A stretch of DNA of 64,000 nucleotides, from positions 67,322,018 through 67,386,017 of the forward strand of contig OZ005650.1 of NCBI GenBank assembly GCA_963930645.1. Reading direction: 5' to 3'. Numbering within the stretch: the stretch's first letter is position 1; the number at the start of each line of letters is the position of its first letter. The notes beneath the pieces were generated by a model. That model was not told the origin of the DNA, did not search any database, and saw nothing but the letters and a program-made list of their open reading frames with translations. A program made the position numbers and the translations under genes. Of the stretch, positions 23,872-35,954 are shown piece by piece. This DNA comes from Salticus scenicus. Its lineage: Eukaryota; Arthropoda; Arachnida; Araneae; Salticidae.

Positions 23872-24261
23872 TCTATGGCATGGACTGTTTTTAAAATCAA
23901 ATTCAAGAGAACACACACACAATATACATATATATGTATATAAATAATAGATAACGTAATAAAATTTAATCTTAAAATTTAGCAATTAATAGAACTAAAA
24001 CAATAACAGCACACAAAAATATAGAACTGAATATAACATAGAGGAAAGACTGACACAAAAAATTGCGAGATAGATTAAGAACCAATGAGTTACAATAATA
24101 ACTTAAAATACATACGCCGACCTGAATGATAATAAAAAAGAACCATTAAACTAATGACAAAGAAAGCAAATAATTAACCACAGAATTAATTGGATATAGA
24201 TGCTTATAATTAGAAGTATACTTATCAAGGGGCGAGTACTTCATAAAGCTGTGAAAGCTGC

Positions 24262-24264
<3 letters not shown>

Positions 24265-24311
<47 letters not shown>

Positions 24312-24350
24312 TAAAATATAAATAAAATATAAATAAATAAATAAATAAAT
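24265..24350. repeat. (TA)n and (AAAT)n compound microsatellite
   Basis: A 36-nt TA run, then AAAT/AAATA units up to the edge of the MITE that follows. Confidence 0.9.
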
Positions 24351-24351
24351 A

Positions 24352-24879
24352 GGGTAGGTGCTCCAGTGATTGACATGCTCCAGTAATTGACATCTATCCC
24401 GAAATAATAAATAAATAAATAATAATAATAATAATATATCTTACATTACTTTCTTAAGTTTTTCTTTCAAAACAGTAAGTACTAGAATCAGCACGTTTTA
24501 GAAGTATGAGAATGACTAAATATCGCCAAAGAAATTTATTAAAAATTTAATTTTAACATTTCATGTCAAGCACTGGAGTATAGGGTGCTAATAACTGGTA
24601 AAATGAATAACTAGCAGTGTCAAACACTAGAACATAGTGTGCCAATTACTGATAAAATGAAAAACTGGCAGTGTCAATTACTGGAACATTGAGTGGGTGT
24701 CAAATAAAAATTAAAAAAAAAAAAATTATTAAGTGTATATATTTTAACATATATGTGGATATGAATGTCTTTCATAACATATGTACTAACTTAAGATTTC
24801 TAAAAATATTTTCTGATGACTAGAACATTAAAAACACCAGAGATTGCTCTAAAGGTGTCAATCACTGGTGCACTTACCC
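24352..24879 (+). mobile_element. MITE family 3 copy b, with internal insert
   Basis: Ends GGGTAGGTGCTCCAGTGATT and 'AATCACTGGTGCACTTACCC' are flanked by TA. At 528 bp it is about 100 bp longer than its sisters because of the foreign segment at 24456-24550. Confidence 0.9.
24456..24550 (-). repeat. Inverted copy of nearby DNA inside a MITE
   Basis: 'AAGTTTTTCTTT' through 'AAATTTA' is the reverse complement of 23584-23678 and replaces about 5 bp that the other three family-3 copies have here. It looks like templated filler DNA. Confidence 0.9.
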
Positions 24880-25914
24880 TATAATGGATTAAAATATATT
24901 AGTAATTATTTTATATTTTATTAATTTTTGAGTATTTCTGTTAACTTGGTCGAGCTCGGCGGTTTTCTCTACGTCCGTGCGTCGTTGACAAAAATTAATA
25001 AGATCAACATTTATTATTATAATTATTAATCTAAAAATCAAATTGCAACATTTTAGCCAAATTACGGAGACTGGTATAAATTATTTGAGAAAAAGTTGTA
25101 AGATTTATTTACAAGAATATAAATAGGACGTTATACACAAAGCGAAGCAAGTGATGACATTTACCGGCGACATTAGATACTTTAGTGAAATTATATATTT
25201 CAAGCTGCATTCATTGTCAATAACTTACTTGCATATTTTCAGATAAATATTTGTATGAATGATTATACATTTGATGTTACTTTATCAAAATTTCAATCGG
25301 GAGAGGGGGGGGGAGTGTAAATTCTAGCAAATTGTAAAATATCACAAATTTTTCTACTATTTTTCTTCTTGTATAACAGCGTCACCTACCGTTTAATATG
25401 AAGGAATATATAATCCTAGATTCACACAATAAATATTTTACGTGTGCAGCTTTGTACAATTTTAAGCAACAAATGTTGAGATGTAGTCAAACGAAAATTC
25501 GCAAAATGTGAGTAATAGCCGTGCCACCTATCGGGCCAAATACATATAAATTTAATCAGCATTTTTTATCATAATGAATACCTCATATATCAAGTTTGGT
25601 GCATTTATACGTTGTAGAAACAGAGATATAACCCTCCATTACACGGGAAAATTTACGACAAAGCAGTGGCAACTGTTGGCCATTTTGCACCCAAATCGAA
25701 TTAGCATAGTTTTTCATAATTTTCCTTTCGCATATAAAGTTTTGTTCAATTATACACAATAGAAGCTCAGGTATAGCCTTTCCGTCAAAGAGAGGAATCT
25801 TACTCTAGTAGCGCCACTTTCAGAGCGATTTGCACTGAAAGTCGACAGGCAATATTAAAGTGTAACTAAATATGAATTTGTGTGAAACTATGTCCATTAA
25901 TGCTTGAACTAGAG
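24880..25914. other. Noncoding DNA
   Basis: No gene recognised. A G run lies at about 25306-25313. The part from about 25200 on has higher complexity ('CCTACCGTTTAATATGAAGG', 'GCCACCTATCGGGCC') and probably belongs to the repeat whose inverted head is at 25915-26015. Confidence 0.5.
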
Positions 25915-26015
25915 ATGTCACAGAATTAATCGTCATACACTCAGACACACAGACGGACGTTTTCTAAAAATAATCAAATCGCATTCAGGACATTTAAAAT
26001 CGCGTAAATCCGCAT
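25915..26015 (-). repeat. Dispersed head repeat, inverted copy
   Basis: Read on the minus strand: 'TTTACGCGATTTTAAATGTC', 'CTGAATGCG', then a TCCGTCTGTGTGTCTGAGTG microsatellite and 'CTCTAGTTCAAG'. It is the only copy in this orientation. Confidence 0.6.
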
Positions 26016-26539
26016 AGTAAATCGGTATTGGAAAATTTACGAAGGCAATACTAAAACGAAGAATAAGATGTTTTTGTAGTGTAAGGGGCCAAGGCCATTT
26101 GATTACACGAAGGGCCTAGAACTGAGTTGATTAATCTCAGAATGGAAGGAGGGCGGGATCTTTGTTTCATCTTAGCCTACATATACCCGGTTTTCGGTGA
26201 AAACCATGTAAAACACCGAAAGTCTATGACTACATATGAATCTGGATTCAAAGAAGGAAAATACTCGGTTACAAACCTGAAATTTTATTTTTACTTTTCC
26301 ATTATTACAAGTAAAAGAAAATGGTTACTACTATTATGCTTAAAATAATTATATATATATATATATTTTTTTAAATCGTGATTTATAAAACTGTTTAATT
26401 ATAAAAACAGAATATATAAAAATTCAACTTCAACATTTCTACTAATTTGAAAAGAACCTAAATATATTACAAAAATTCCCTTTCATGTTAAGAAATTTCT
26501 AATGCATGCTAAGTAAAGGTAACAATGGGTACTACATCA
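26016..26539. other. AT-rich noncoding DNA
   Basis: No gene. TA run at about 26350-26367. Confidence 0.6.
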
Positions 26540-26945
26540 AACCATGGCAGTCGATACATTACAGAAATCAGAAGCAGACTCGCTATCGACCGAACGCATG
26601 TATTTGGGTCGAAATATTCCGCATATAGCGCGGTGAAAGGAGCCGAGTCATGAGCTGATTCAAAGCTTCGATGTTCAGTGAAACCATTCCCAAATCACGG
26701 AAACTGCGTGTTCTATAATGCGAGTGAATGCATAGAGCCGGACACAGTGAGTGACCAGAGGACCTCAAAAGCAGCCCGAACATTGACAGCTATCTCTCAG
26801 ACTTGCATATGGCAGGATTCCAAATTTTAACGCACAATGAACAAGGAGCGCTTGGGCGTTAAAACGTGGAGCTGTGCCATGTGAGACTGTGTCGTCGTCT
26901 GTCATCATGTTTGGTTGGGGATTAGAGATGTCTAACTATGGGCAG
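26540..26945. other. GC-richer segment of unknown nature
   Basis: About 400 bp of complex sequence. A plus-strand frame around 26838-26910 encodes SVIMFGWG, faintly like the 'SVMVWG' block of Tc1-type transposases, but stops and no upstream catalytic block leave it unsupported. A 66-codon minus-strand frame at 26583-26783 has no recognised motif. It may be a decayed transposase or a noncoding island. Confidence 0.25.
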
Positions 26946-27902
26946 AATTAGTTTAGCAGTTTAGATGGATTATTGGAAATGTATTATGTAATACACAAAA
27001 AGGTCATCTGTTAATGGTATTTTGCTTTAGAAATATTCCAGAAGTGCTATATCCCCTCACATAACACATTTTCTCCAAAATGACATCCTCAGGATATCCT
27101 ACGGATAACTGACATCCAAAGGACATCCTCGGGATGTGCTATGGATATTTATGTTATTAGGATTTTTATTTACATGAATTTCAGTACGAAAACGAAAATA
27201 GAAAAGAAAAATAAACAATCCTGTAATTAAGATGTAAATTATGACACATGCAGATCATGTTAATTCATGAGCCTATTAAATCATGGCCCAGGGCCTCTTC
27301 ATTTTGATGACACCTGAAATTTCGTTTTCAGTTCAAATAACTTTTACCTTAAAACATGTAAAAACAATAATTCATGAAAATTTCGTTTCTATAAATGAAT
27401 AAAAATTTCACAAAGTTAAACAATTTTGTTATATATATGCACTGAAATATAAACAATTATTGAATAAAACTAATACCAAATGCCGTTTAAAGATAGAAAT
27501 AATTTTATGATTTTGTTTATATAATAATCTTTTTATAAACGGATATTTTTGAAAACAAAATGGCAGAGTTTTTCTCTTTTTTTTTTCTTCTTTCTGATGT
27601 AAGTAAGATGGAGGACGGGCGAATACATATATATTTGGCTGGGACTGCATTTGATTAGATGGAGTATCAAAACATGAAGCTGAAAACGTATATTCAATGA
27701 ATCTGCAATCGATTTTTATTCAAAAATTCTTGTGTGTAAAAAATATTAAAATCCGGATTTCATAATATGCAGAATTGTCAAAGAAATTCAACGCTATTTT
27801 CAGAAAGCTAACAAAGCTAAATTCAGCATGTTTTTAGTAGAATAATTCAGGTTTTATTTAGAGACGAAATTTGATTTTTTAGTAAGAAACTATTCATAAA
27901 TT
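26946..27902. other. AT-rich noncoding DNA
   Basis: No gene. Around 27075-27140 'GGATATCC' and 'GACATCCTC' type motifs recur at short spacing, loosely resembling 39515-39595. Confidence 0.5.
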
Positions 27903-28086
27903 GTTTTTGGTTGCTCGTAGGGTGTGATAATTAGCATCGCTGACTCCCGCACGGTTACGAATCCCGGACAAAGCATGGAAGCTTCACCCTGTGTTGTTTC
28001 TGTTAGGTTAGCAATGGCCGCCCATTGGGGGGCCCCTTTACAAATGCACATCATTTCAGCGCGTCTTCGGATAGTGCTCAAGTAGA
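27903..28086 (+). mobile_element. tRNA-derived SINE, body family 2
   Basis: The tRNA-like head at about 27909-27971 has an A box-like 'GCTCGTAGGGTGTGATAATT' and a good B box 'CGGTTACGAATCC'. The body continues 'CATGGAAGCTTCACCCTG' and 'GGCCGCCCATTGGGG' to about 28086, followed by an A-rich and TA stretch at 28102-28170. Confidence 0.65.
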
Positions 28087-28250
28087 AAGTTCTACTCCAA
28101 TTAAAAAAAAAATATATATATATATAAAAAAGGAAAGAAAAGGGAAAGGTAAGGAAAAAAAAATGTTATTTTGATTTAAGTCAACGGAATGCTATTTTGA
28201 TTCAAGTCATTTAGTTCCAAAAATATTCATAAATGGTTTAAATATACGTA

Positions 28251-28668
28251 AGGTAAGTGCTCCAGTGATTGGCATTTTTGGAACAATCTCTGATGCTTTT
28301 AATGTTCTAGTCATCAGAAAATATTTTTAGAAATCTTAAGTTAATACCTATGGCATAAAAGACATTCAGAACCACATATGTGTTAAAATATATGCATTTG
28401 ATAACAATTAATTTTTCTTATGAATATTTGTTTGACACCCACTCAATGTTCCAGTAATTGACACTGCCAGTTTTTCATTTTATCAGTGATTGGCCCCCTA
28501 TGTTCCAGTGTTTGGCACTGTTAGTTATTCATTTTACCAATTATTAGCACCCCATGCTCCAGTGTTTGACATAAAATGTAAAAATTCTTATACAAAATAT
28601 ATAATTTTATTATTTTTCTTATTTATTAATTATTTCGGGATAGATGTCAATTACTGGAGCACCTACCC
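28251..28668 (-). mobile_element. MITE family 3 copy c, inverted
   Basis: Reverse orientation relative to the other copies: it starts AGGTAAGTGCTCCAGTGATT and ends 'TTACTGGAGCACCTACCC', with TA at both edges. The interior iterates 'CCAGTGTTTGGCAC' and 'CCAGTAATTGACAC' type motifs. Confidence 0.9.
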
Positions 28669-30499
28669 TATAGTCTAACAAGTAAAGAGAATTACTTGAT
28701 ACACATTGTTGTGATGTCGATAATTACATATACTAAAAAATATATTATCATATTAAAAATAAAATAAAATTAAACTAACGAACACATGTTTATGACCTCT
28801 AAATTGCAACTTAAATTCTCATACAGTATGTTCTTTAAATTTTTACATCCTCCCTCTTCCCACATATGTATCGTTTGTTTATTGCAACTTTATCGAAATC
28901 TTTGATCATATATTATTCGTTCTTTAGCGTTAATGCAGATCTACAATAGCTTGTTTTGACTTTTTCCTAATTCGGTTTCTTTTCGCCTTACAAATAAATG
29001 CAGTTGTTTCGCCATAAGTGGATTCCTTGTCTCATAACATGGTGTGTTAATTTTGCTCAAAAGTTCCGGGTTCTCATGACGTGTTTTGGCGTTTAGTGAG
29101 GACCGTTTGAATTGTAATTGTGTGGTAACCTTTTCAAAAATTGTATGTGTTTATACGTAACACAATTACAACCATTTTTTCTCTACTAATTTGAATTTGG
29201 CTTCAAGTAGAGTTCTGGCGAAATTAATGAAACTATCGAAGCATCTCTTCATCATCATGACTTGAACTGATAAGTCGACGCTTTTGGGCTCCCACTCCAA
29301 ATTATTCAATTATCCCAATTCTACCTACCAATTTTATAATAAAATGCTTATATGGTCACCATAGCTGTGTTAAATAAATCAACAATTCGTATATAATAAA
29401 TTTGCTATAATTTCTACAAGAAAATGCCTGTTATTTGGATTAACGAGCATTGTGTTATTGTCTGGACACATCGCAAGAACTAAAGCTGTTTTTCTAATTC
29501 AAGTTCAATAATCGACGGCCATCTAAAAAAAATACTACAATTGTGATAAATTTAGTATTACATAATACACCATAAAAACTTCTTTAAAATGTCTTAAGTT
29601 AATAATTATTTAAAATAATAATAATCAGTTATGCAATTTAGAATATTTATCAATTGACTTATAATGAAAATAGCACTTTGTGAATACTCCTTATTAAGAT
29701 ATCAATTTTAGTGTATAACTAAAAATGGCCTATTCTTCTGTGTACATATTTTTCAGAATTTTCCTCCTTTTCATAGAAAATTTTAATATGAGATGGCCAC
29801 AACATGTTAGGTTTTTCTTTCTTTCTTTTTTTTTTTTTCCCCCCTACCAATTTTGCTTGATTTTCGGTTTCGTTAAAATTTGACAAAAAAAAAAAAAAAA
29901 AAAAAAAGGATGAATAATAATAAAAACAAAAATAAATATTATAAAGCTAATTAATATCTCAAAACATAATTAATCGTACTAAATTATCGCTGATAGTTAA
30001 AAAAATAAAAATCGATTTTAAAGATAAAATGCTTTTTTTTTTTTCTGTTTTTTTATACAGTTGAGAACTAAGTGCAAACATTTCCAGTGATACATAATAG
30101 CAATTAATTAATTGAGAGCATTGGATTTTGGGCATATGTTTAGTTTCATAGACATCGTAAAATAAATAGTGTGTAATAGTCAAAAGCAAAGAAACTATGA
30201 TGGAATAATGAAAAAAGAGATAAAGAGAAAATTCAAATGAGGATGATAACTCCCCCCCCCCCTTTCTTCTTGTTGTTAAAGGAAACACTATTTTATATAA
30301 ATAATATCTATATGAAATTTTTTTTTTTTTTATTATTAATATAATTGCTTAGAATTATTCTTAATATTATTTATCTACTTTTTTAATTCAGTAAATACTC
30401 TTCATCTATCCATCGATTTATCATTTCGACAAAGCTAAATAAAAGAGTTACTCTGAATAATTATTATATAAATAATTATTATACCCAATTATAATTTTT
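28669..30499. other. AT-rich noncoding DNA
   Basis: No gene. Poly-A at 29885-29907, C run at 30252-30262. A 109-codon minus-strand frame at 29959-30288 is hydrophobic, lysine-rich low-complexity translation without a motif. Confidence 0.6.
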
Positions 30500-32610
30500 A
30501 CTTTCTTTTACCCATATGTGATAGAGAAAGTAATGTCTTTTTGGTCTAATTTTCGAAATTAAATTTTTGATAAATTTATATGTTTTAAAGGTCGCCTGCA
30601 CCAGAAAAACACGTTTTTAGCGCTTTGTATGTGTGTGTGTATATCTGTGTGTTTGTTATCAACATAGCTCAAGAACAAATACAGTAAAGCACCGTTTATA
30701 CGTGTTTCAAGGGACTGATGTATAAAAGGATGTATAAACGAAAAGACAATAAAGCTTTAATTGTTACACATTTTATGGCACTGAAGCAAAATTTATGTGA
30801 AAAAACTAATTAATAAATTTGTGAGAAAAATCATACTTGCATGACTTGAGTACTAATTATATATCTCATATCTTGAGTATTGTATTACATATCTTGAATA
30901 CTACATGAGCAAATCTTAAATCATAATTATATATAATTGGGTACCTGTTTTTTTTTTCTTTTTTATCGGTTCGGTTTTTGTTAAACCCACAGACTTGTCA
31001 ACCTTTTAAAATTTCAGTTTTATTTTTCAATGAAAGTATTTTGAGTTTTCGATATATTTTAAGATTTTAATTAACAAACGAAACAAAACATTTCAGAAAA
31101 ATGTTGTTTACCCCAAGAATAAAATTCGAGAATGTCGTACTTATCAATCTGGTTAGCTGCCTGAACTGACCTTTCCGTTGTCCATTCCCTCTAGTTATGA
31201 TTATGATCATCGATTTCGATAATTCCTGTGTTCTTATATTTAAGAATTTAAGATATTTTCTAGGAAAAGTTCCGCTTATTTAGAGCGAAAAATAATAACA
31301 GGTTAAGAAATTTTACGAATTTTAAAAAAGAGGAAAAGACGTATAACCGATATTGACGGCGTATAAACGAAATATTTTTGTATTAAAATGAATAAGAATG
31401 AATCAGAACTTCAGTAATAGGACGTATAAATGTGAAAGACGTATAAATGGTGCTTTACTGTAGTAGCTTATAGTCCAAACTCAGAATTCTAAATATGCAT
31501 CATATGAGATGGTACACTAAACTTTTCGTTGTGATAAAGCAAACGGTTCGTATACAGAGACATCCAAGATAATTCAAATACATCACGTCTATGGGCGAAA
31601 TTCCGGTAAGCAGAGTTTAACATCCATAGACTGAAATGAACTAAGCATATATTCTTTATATGCATATAAAAGCATGTTGTTTTGTGTAAAATATGGTACG
31701 GAAATCATTGATTACTTACTCGTTTCGACAGCACCCACAGAAATTTTGTTCCATTGGGAAAATACTTGAAAATTGCTGGAAATGTGCTTCAGGTTGTGTT
31801 AGGTGTTTTCATACTGGGCTAAATTTAAGTGCATTATCTGGTGTATATATAACTTGTGAATAATGTAGACAGATACTCACAATTAAGCGAAAGCATTCTT
31901 TTCTATTGAATGTAATTGATGGAAATGTTTTACTACATTCTACTATGCAATGAAAACTGAATAACAGAAGTGGGGGCACAGGACAAAATTATTAATTAGG
32001 GGATCCCTTCTATCATAAAATGTCCAAAGTTAATTTTGTACACATGTAAAATACTTTTAATTTCAAAAGACTGGTGATTTTGGGGACCTTTTTATAAATG
32101 GGGTGGCCGCTTGCCCCATTTGCCTCTCGGCAAATCAGGGCCTGCTCAGGAACAAAAATTAATTTCTGATACCGATACAGTAGACAAAGTATTTTTAAAA
32201 TTCAATTTTCAACTCTGTTTTTTTTTTTTTTTTTTTTTAATAATATCATATTTTGAAGTCCTCTAAATACGAAAGTCAAGTTTTTAGCAGTTGTTCTGTA
32301 TGTATGTGTGTTATCAGTGTCATTAAAAAAAATAATGATAATAATTGCAGGGAATGCAAATTTGCATTCTGAAGTTTATATCAGGTTGCCACTTGAACAG
32401 TCTGATCAAGATTGCTAAGTTTCAAGAAGTATTGCAAGATAAAGTTGCCTAAATAATTTGAAATAAAATTTAAAATTTAATAATAATCTTTAATTTTAGT
32501 AAATGTAGGTATATTTAAACTGGGAGTTGAGGGGGGGCGATAACCCCCTTACACAGAATTGATTTGAAATAAAACTGTTTCGAAACCTATTTAGAATTGT
32601 TTTGAAACGA
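30500..32610 (+). repeat. Dispersed repeat, copy 1 (pairs with 62150-63760)
   Basis: Shared landmarks are 'GATAGAGAAAGTAATG' / 'GGTAGAGAAAGCATTA', 'ATAGCTCAAGAACAAATA', 'CGTATACAGAGACATCCAAG' and 'TTACACAGAATTGATTTGAA'. It contains two TG-rich head repeats (about 30570-30680 and 32250-32330) and is interrupted by a MITE at 30682-31460. A segment near 31968-32150 has no counterpart in the other copy and may be a further insertion. No coding frame. Confidence 0.8.
30682..31460. mobile_element. 779-bp MITE, family 4 (pogo-like ends)
   Basis: Inverted ends CAGTAAAGCACCGTTTATAC and 'ATAAATGGTGCTTTACTG'. 'GTATAAACG' or 'CGTATAAA' motifs recur inside both ends. It is flanked by TA at 30680-30681 and 31461-31462. 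The other host copy reads straight through ('AAGAACAAATAGTATTAGG' at about 62320), giving an empty site. No transposase frame. Confidence 0.92.
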
Positions 32611-33236
32611 TTTTCCTGATTAAACGTTTGATTAAGATTTTCCCTGAGTAAACGACTACGTATAATTTTAGAGATTAAGGTTTCTCTGACCTATTCCTTT
32701 ATTAGGTCTACTCCTAATCCTTTGCCGCTAATTATTTTTACCGCGTAACCGCTTCATACACGCAGCGCTACTGTAAGCGGAGATTTTTTTTTTTTTAGCA
32801 CTACGTTGTGCCGCTTATCTTATAACCATTTTGATTGGAGTTACAAATTTTTATTTTAAATATATGCATTGAAATTTATCAACATTAGATATATTAAAAT
32901 TCTCGAACCTCACTAAAAAAAAAAAAAAAAAAAAAAAAATCGAAACTTTTAATATTTTTAAATTTTTTAAATTGCTAGCTAATATTTGCTAACTAACGTT
33001 TAAAAATTATCACCAATTTTACATTATTACAGTTTAACAATATATTCTAAACGTGCTACTTTGATGATACATTGATAAACTATTTATTTATTTACTAGCA
33101 AACCCTTGCAAAACTTTCGCAGTTTATTTCTTTTTTTATTATTATTATTATTTACCTTTAAAATTTGAAGTCTTATACCAATTTCCCCACCCAATATAAA
33201 TTTTAATTCATCAGCAGCCAAATTATTATTATTATT

Positions 33237-33238
<2 letters not shown>

Positions 33239-33269
<31 letters not shown>

Positions 33270-33284
33270 GGGGGGGGGGGGGGG
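33239..33284. repeat. Poly-T (30) joined to poly-G (16)
   Basis: An uninterrupted T run at 33239-33268 directly followed by a G run at 33269-33284, in the left arm of the fold-back element; the right arm lacks it. Confidence 0.95.
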
Positions 33285-34440
33285 AGAAACATCAATGATA
33301 GTTAAGCCAGAATCATTCAAAGAAAAAATTCAAATAAAATTCATATTTGACGATCTAGTTTTTATACTTCCCCAGGCAAGCGAGCTTAGTATAGGACCCC
33401 TATGGCGACTTTCAAATTTTTGCCGTCATGTTGGCGATGCGTTTTAATTAATTTTTTTAATTTATTCCTTTTGGCACAGTTTTTTGTAAAAAAAAAAGAG
33501 AGAGAGAGGAAAAAAAAAAAGCTTAGTACTTATTTTGATTATACTTATTGTTGCGTTTTTTAGTCAATTTATGACACAAAAGTTCATGTTTTGCTTATAT
33601 CGTTAAAGAAAGTATTGCTAGGTTTAAAACGACGCTTGCTGATTGTAAAGATGCAAATTTTAAAAATAAATTTTTCTATAAAATTATCTCATCAGACAAA
33701 TGTCGTTTTTTCTCTCTTTTTTTGTTATTAGATCATTTAACAAAGTCCACGTGCTTAAATATTGCTGATGTTTTTCTTTTTTTTTCTTTTCTTTTTTTTT
33801 TTTTTAATCCTCGCGTATTTTATTGTCACTATCGTATCATTTCGACAAAATACAATCGTAACTGGACCACGTTAGAGAAATATTATATAGATTGTTTTTT
33901 TTATGAATGCCGAAATTTAATGCAAATTTTTAACATTTCAACATACAGATATTTTTTTAAAAATTACTTATTAATGAATTCACAAAGTAATATACAAATA
34001 CGTTTAGGGTATATTGTTAAACTATAATTACATACAACCTTGGAATATTTAAAACCAAGAATCTTGGTTTATTTGGAATAAACCTTGGAATATTTAAAAA
34101 AATTTTCAAATAATAATAATCTATATAATATTGCTCTAACGTGGACCAGTTTCAATTATTTTTTGTCGAAAAGATACGATACGCGAGGATAAATAAATAA
34201 TATTTATACATGAACAATATTTAAGCAGGCGGACTTAGCTCAATGGACTAATAAGAAAAAATGACGACATTTGTCTGATGAGATTATTTTACGAAAAAAG
34301 TGTATTTTTAACAGTTGTTTCTGCAGAATCTTTGCAAACGTCATTTTAAACCTTGCAATATTTTAAAGCTATACACAGAATATGAACTTTTGTGTCATAA
34401 ATTGACTAAAAAACACAATCATAAAAAATATAATCAAAAT

Positions 34441-34471
34441 AGGAATTATTTTATTTTATTTTATTTATTTA

Positions 34472-34507
<36 letters not shown>

Positions 34508-34583
34508 CCAAAACTAATAAAAAGTCATAGGAATAGGAATAGGTCATAAAATAGGAATTATTTTATTTTGTTTTATTTATTTA

Positions 34584-34631
<48 letters not shown>

Positions 34632-34653
34632 CCAAAACTAATAAAAAGTCATA
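34441..34653 (+). repeat. Local tandem duplication with (TA)n
   Basis: 34441-34530 and 34553-34653 are near-identical: 'AGGAATTATTTTATTTT', a TA run, then 'ATACCAAAACTAATAAAAAG'. The TA run is longer in the second copy. Only the right arm of the fold-back element has it. Confidence 0.9.
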
Positions 34654-35470
34654 GCCAACATGGCGACAAAAATTTAAAAGGCATCGTGGGAGTCCTATGT
34701 TAAAATTGCACTGCCTGTGGAAGTATGAAAATTGGGTAGTGAACCATGAATTTTATTTGGAAACCTTTCTTTGAATGATTTTGGTTTCACTATTGTGTAA
34801 TAATTATTTGGTTTTATTAATAATTTGGTTTCTGGTAAATTAAAATTTTAATTAGGTGGTTAAATTTTTATAACATTTATGAGTCTCAAATTTTAAAGGT
34901 AAATAAGAAATGAAATAAAATGCGAATACTTCGCACGGTTTTGCTAGTAATAATAATAATAATACTAATAATTAAAATTTTATTTTATTTAAACAGTTTT
35001 TACGAAATTTTAATGTACCTAATACTGTTATATTTCAATTCATATGTAACGCAGAATTTAACAGCTCTAAAACAGTAATTTTCAAAAACATTTCATAACG
35101 TCTACCCATTCTACTTAAAATGAAAACGCAATTTCCTATTAAAAATACTGACTCAAAAGAGAAATTGAGAAAAATATAGTTCACACTTTCACCTTTTTCA
35201 GATATCGATTGTCTATCGACACTATCGATTGTCGAAAGTCGATATTATCGGAACAATCACTTCAGATGTAACTGCTGACAATCGAACATCCAAAGTGATA
35301 AGGTTAAAGTAGAGAACCCCATGAGTGGAAAGAGAAAAATTAAATTTCGAAAGAGTCCTTGAATATTGTTCTAAATACGAAATGGATAAATCATGAAAAT
35401 GATTTTGTTGATATTTTCAACATCTGTCGTAAATGCGTGGATTTTAAATATGAAATATATATATATATAT

Positions 35471-35547
35471 AATCTCATTAGACTTATGTCGTCATTTTTT
35501 CTTATTACATATATCATTGAACTGAGTCCACGAGCTTAAATATTGTC
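35471..35547 (+). mobile_element. Fragment of the 33-35 kb fold-back element
   Basis: 'GACTTATGTCGTCATTTTTT' and 'GTCCACGAGCTTAAATATTG' match 33686-33770 in the same orientation. Preceded by a TA run at 35456-35471. Confidence 0.7.
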
Positions 35548-35917
35548 CATTTATAAATCTTATTTTATTTTTTATTTCATTTTGCACGCGCGCTTTTTAT
35601 TTCCTAATTCAAAATTATTAAAAAAAAAAAAAAACTTTTTCGATACTGTCCGTTTCGAAACTGATTATTATTAATTTTCTTTTCTTTTTCTTTTTCTTAA
35701 AAAAAAAAAAAAAAGATTTTGATGAAATTCTGGCAAAAGCAGGATTTGGGTTAATACGGAGTATTATTAAGTTTTTTTTTTTCCAAATTATAACATTGCT
35801 TTCAAATTATTCAATTACATTTTCGATAAATTTTAAATTTCGATAAATGTCCAACTATCGTAAAACTGGTATCGTAAAAATCCGTAGATTGAGACTAATA
35901 GTCCTCCGTACTAAAAG

Positions 35918-35954
<37 letters not shown>

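Larger units (their letters stand above)
33095..34947. mobile_element. 1.85 kb fold-back element
   Basis: Ends CTAGCAAACCCTTGCAAAAC and 'GGTTTTGCTAG' are inverted and flanked by TA. Arms of about 800 bp pair along their length: 'TTCCCCAGGCA' vs 'TGCCTGTGGAAG', 'CATGTTGGCGAT' vs 'CAACATGGCGAC', 'CAGACAAATGTCGT' vs 'ACGACATTTGTCTG', 'ATCGTATCATTTCGACAAAA' vs 'TTTTGTCGAAAAGATACGAT'. The loop is about 33900-34115. A 101-codon frame at 33722-34027 runs from the left arm into the loop and has no recognised domain. Confidence 0.88.

Noticed and set aside
26820..26945. Possible Tc1-type transposase remnant (SVIMFGWG)
   Set aside because: Only one short block resembles the family, a stop lies just upstream, and no catalytic Asp/Glu context or inverted ends are visible. 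It is mentioned only as a weak alternative.
29959..30288. A 109-codon minus-strand open frame
   Set aside because: Low-complexity hydrophobic and lysine-rich translation of AT-rich DNA, with no motif, start context or neighbour.
31968..32150. Possible hAT-type non-autonomous element ('GCCTCTCGGCAAATCAGGGC')
   Set aside because: It lacks a counterpart in the paired copy and so may be an insertion, but I could not define matching inverted ends or an 8-bp target duplication.
33722..34027. A 101-codon open frame
   Set aside because: It starts in the arm of a fold-back element and ends in the loop, with Phe/Lys/Asn-rich content and no domain.
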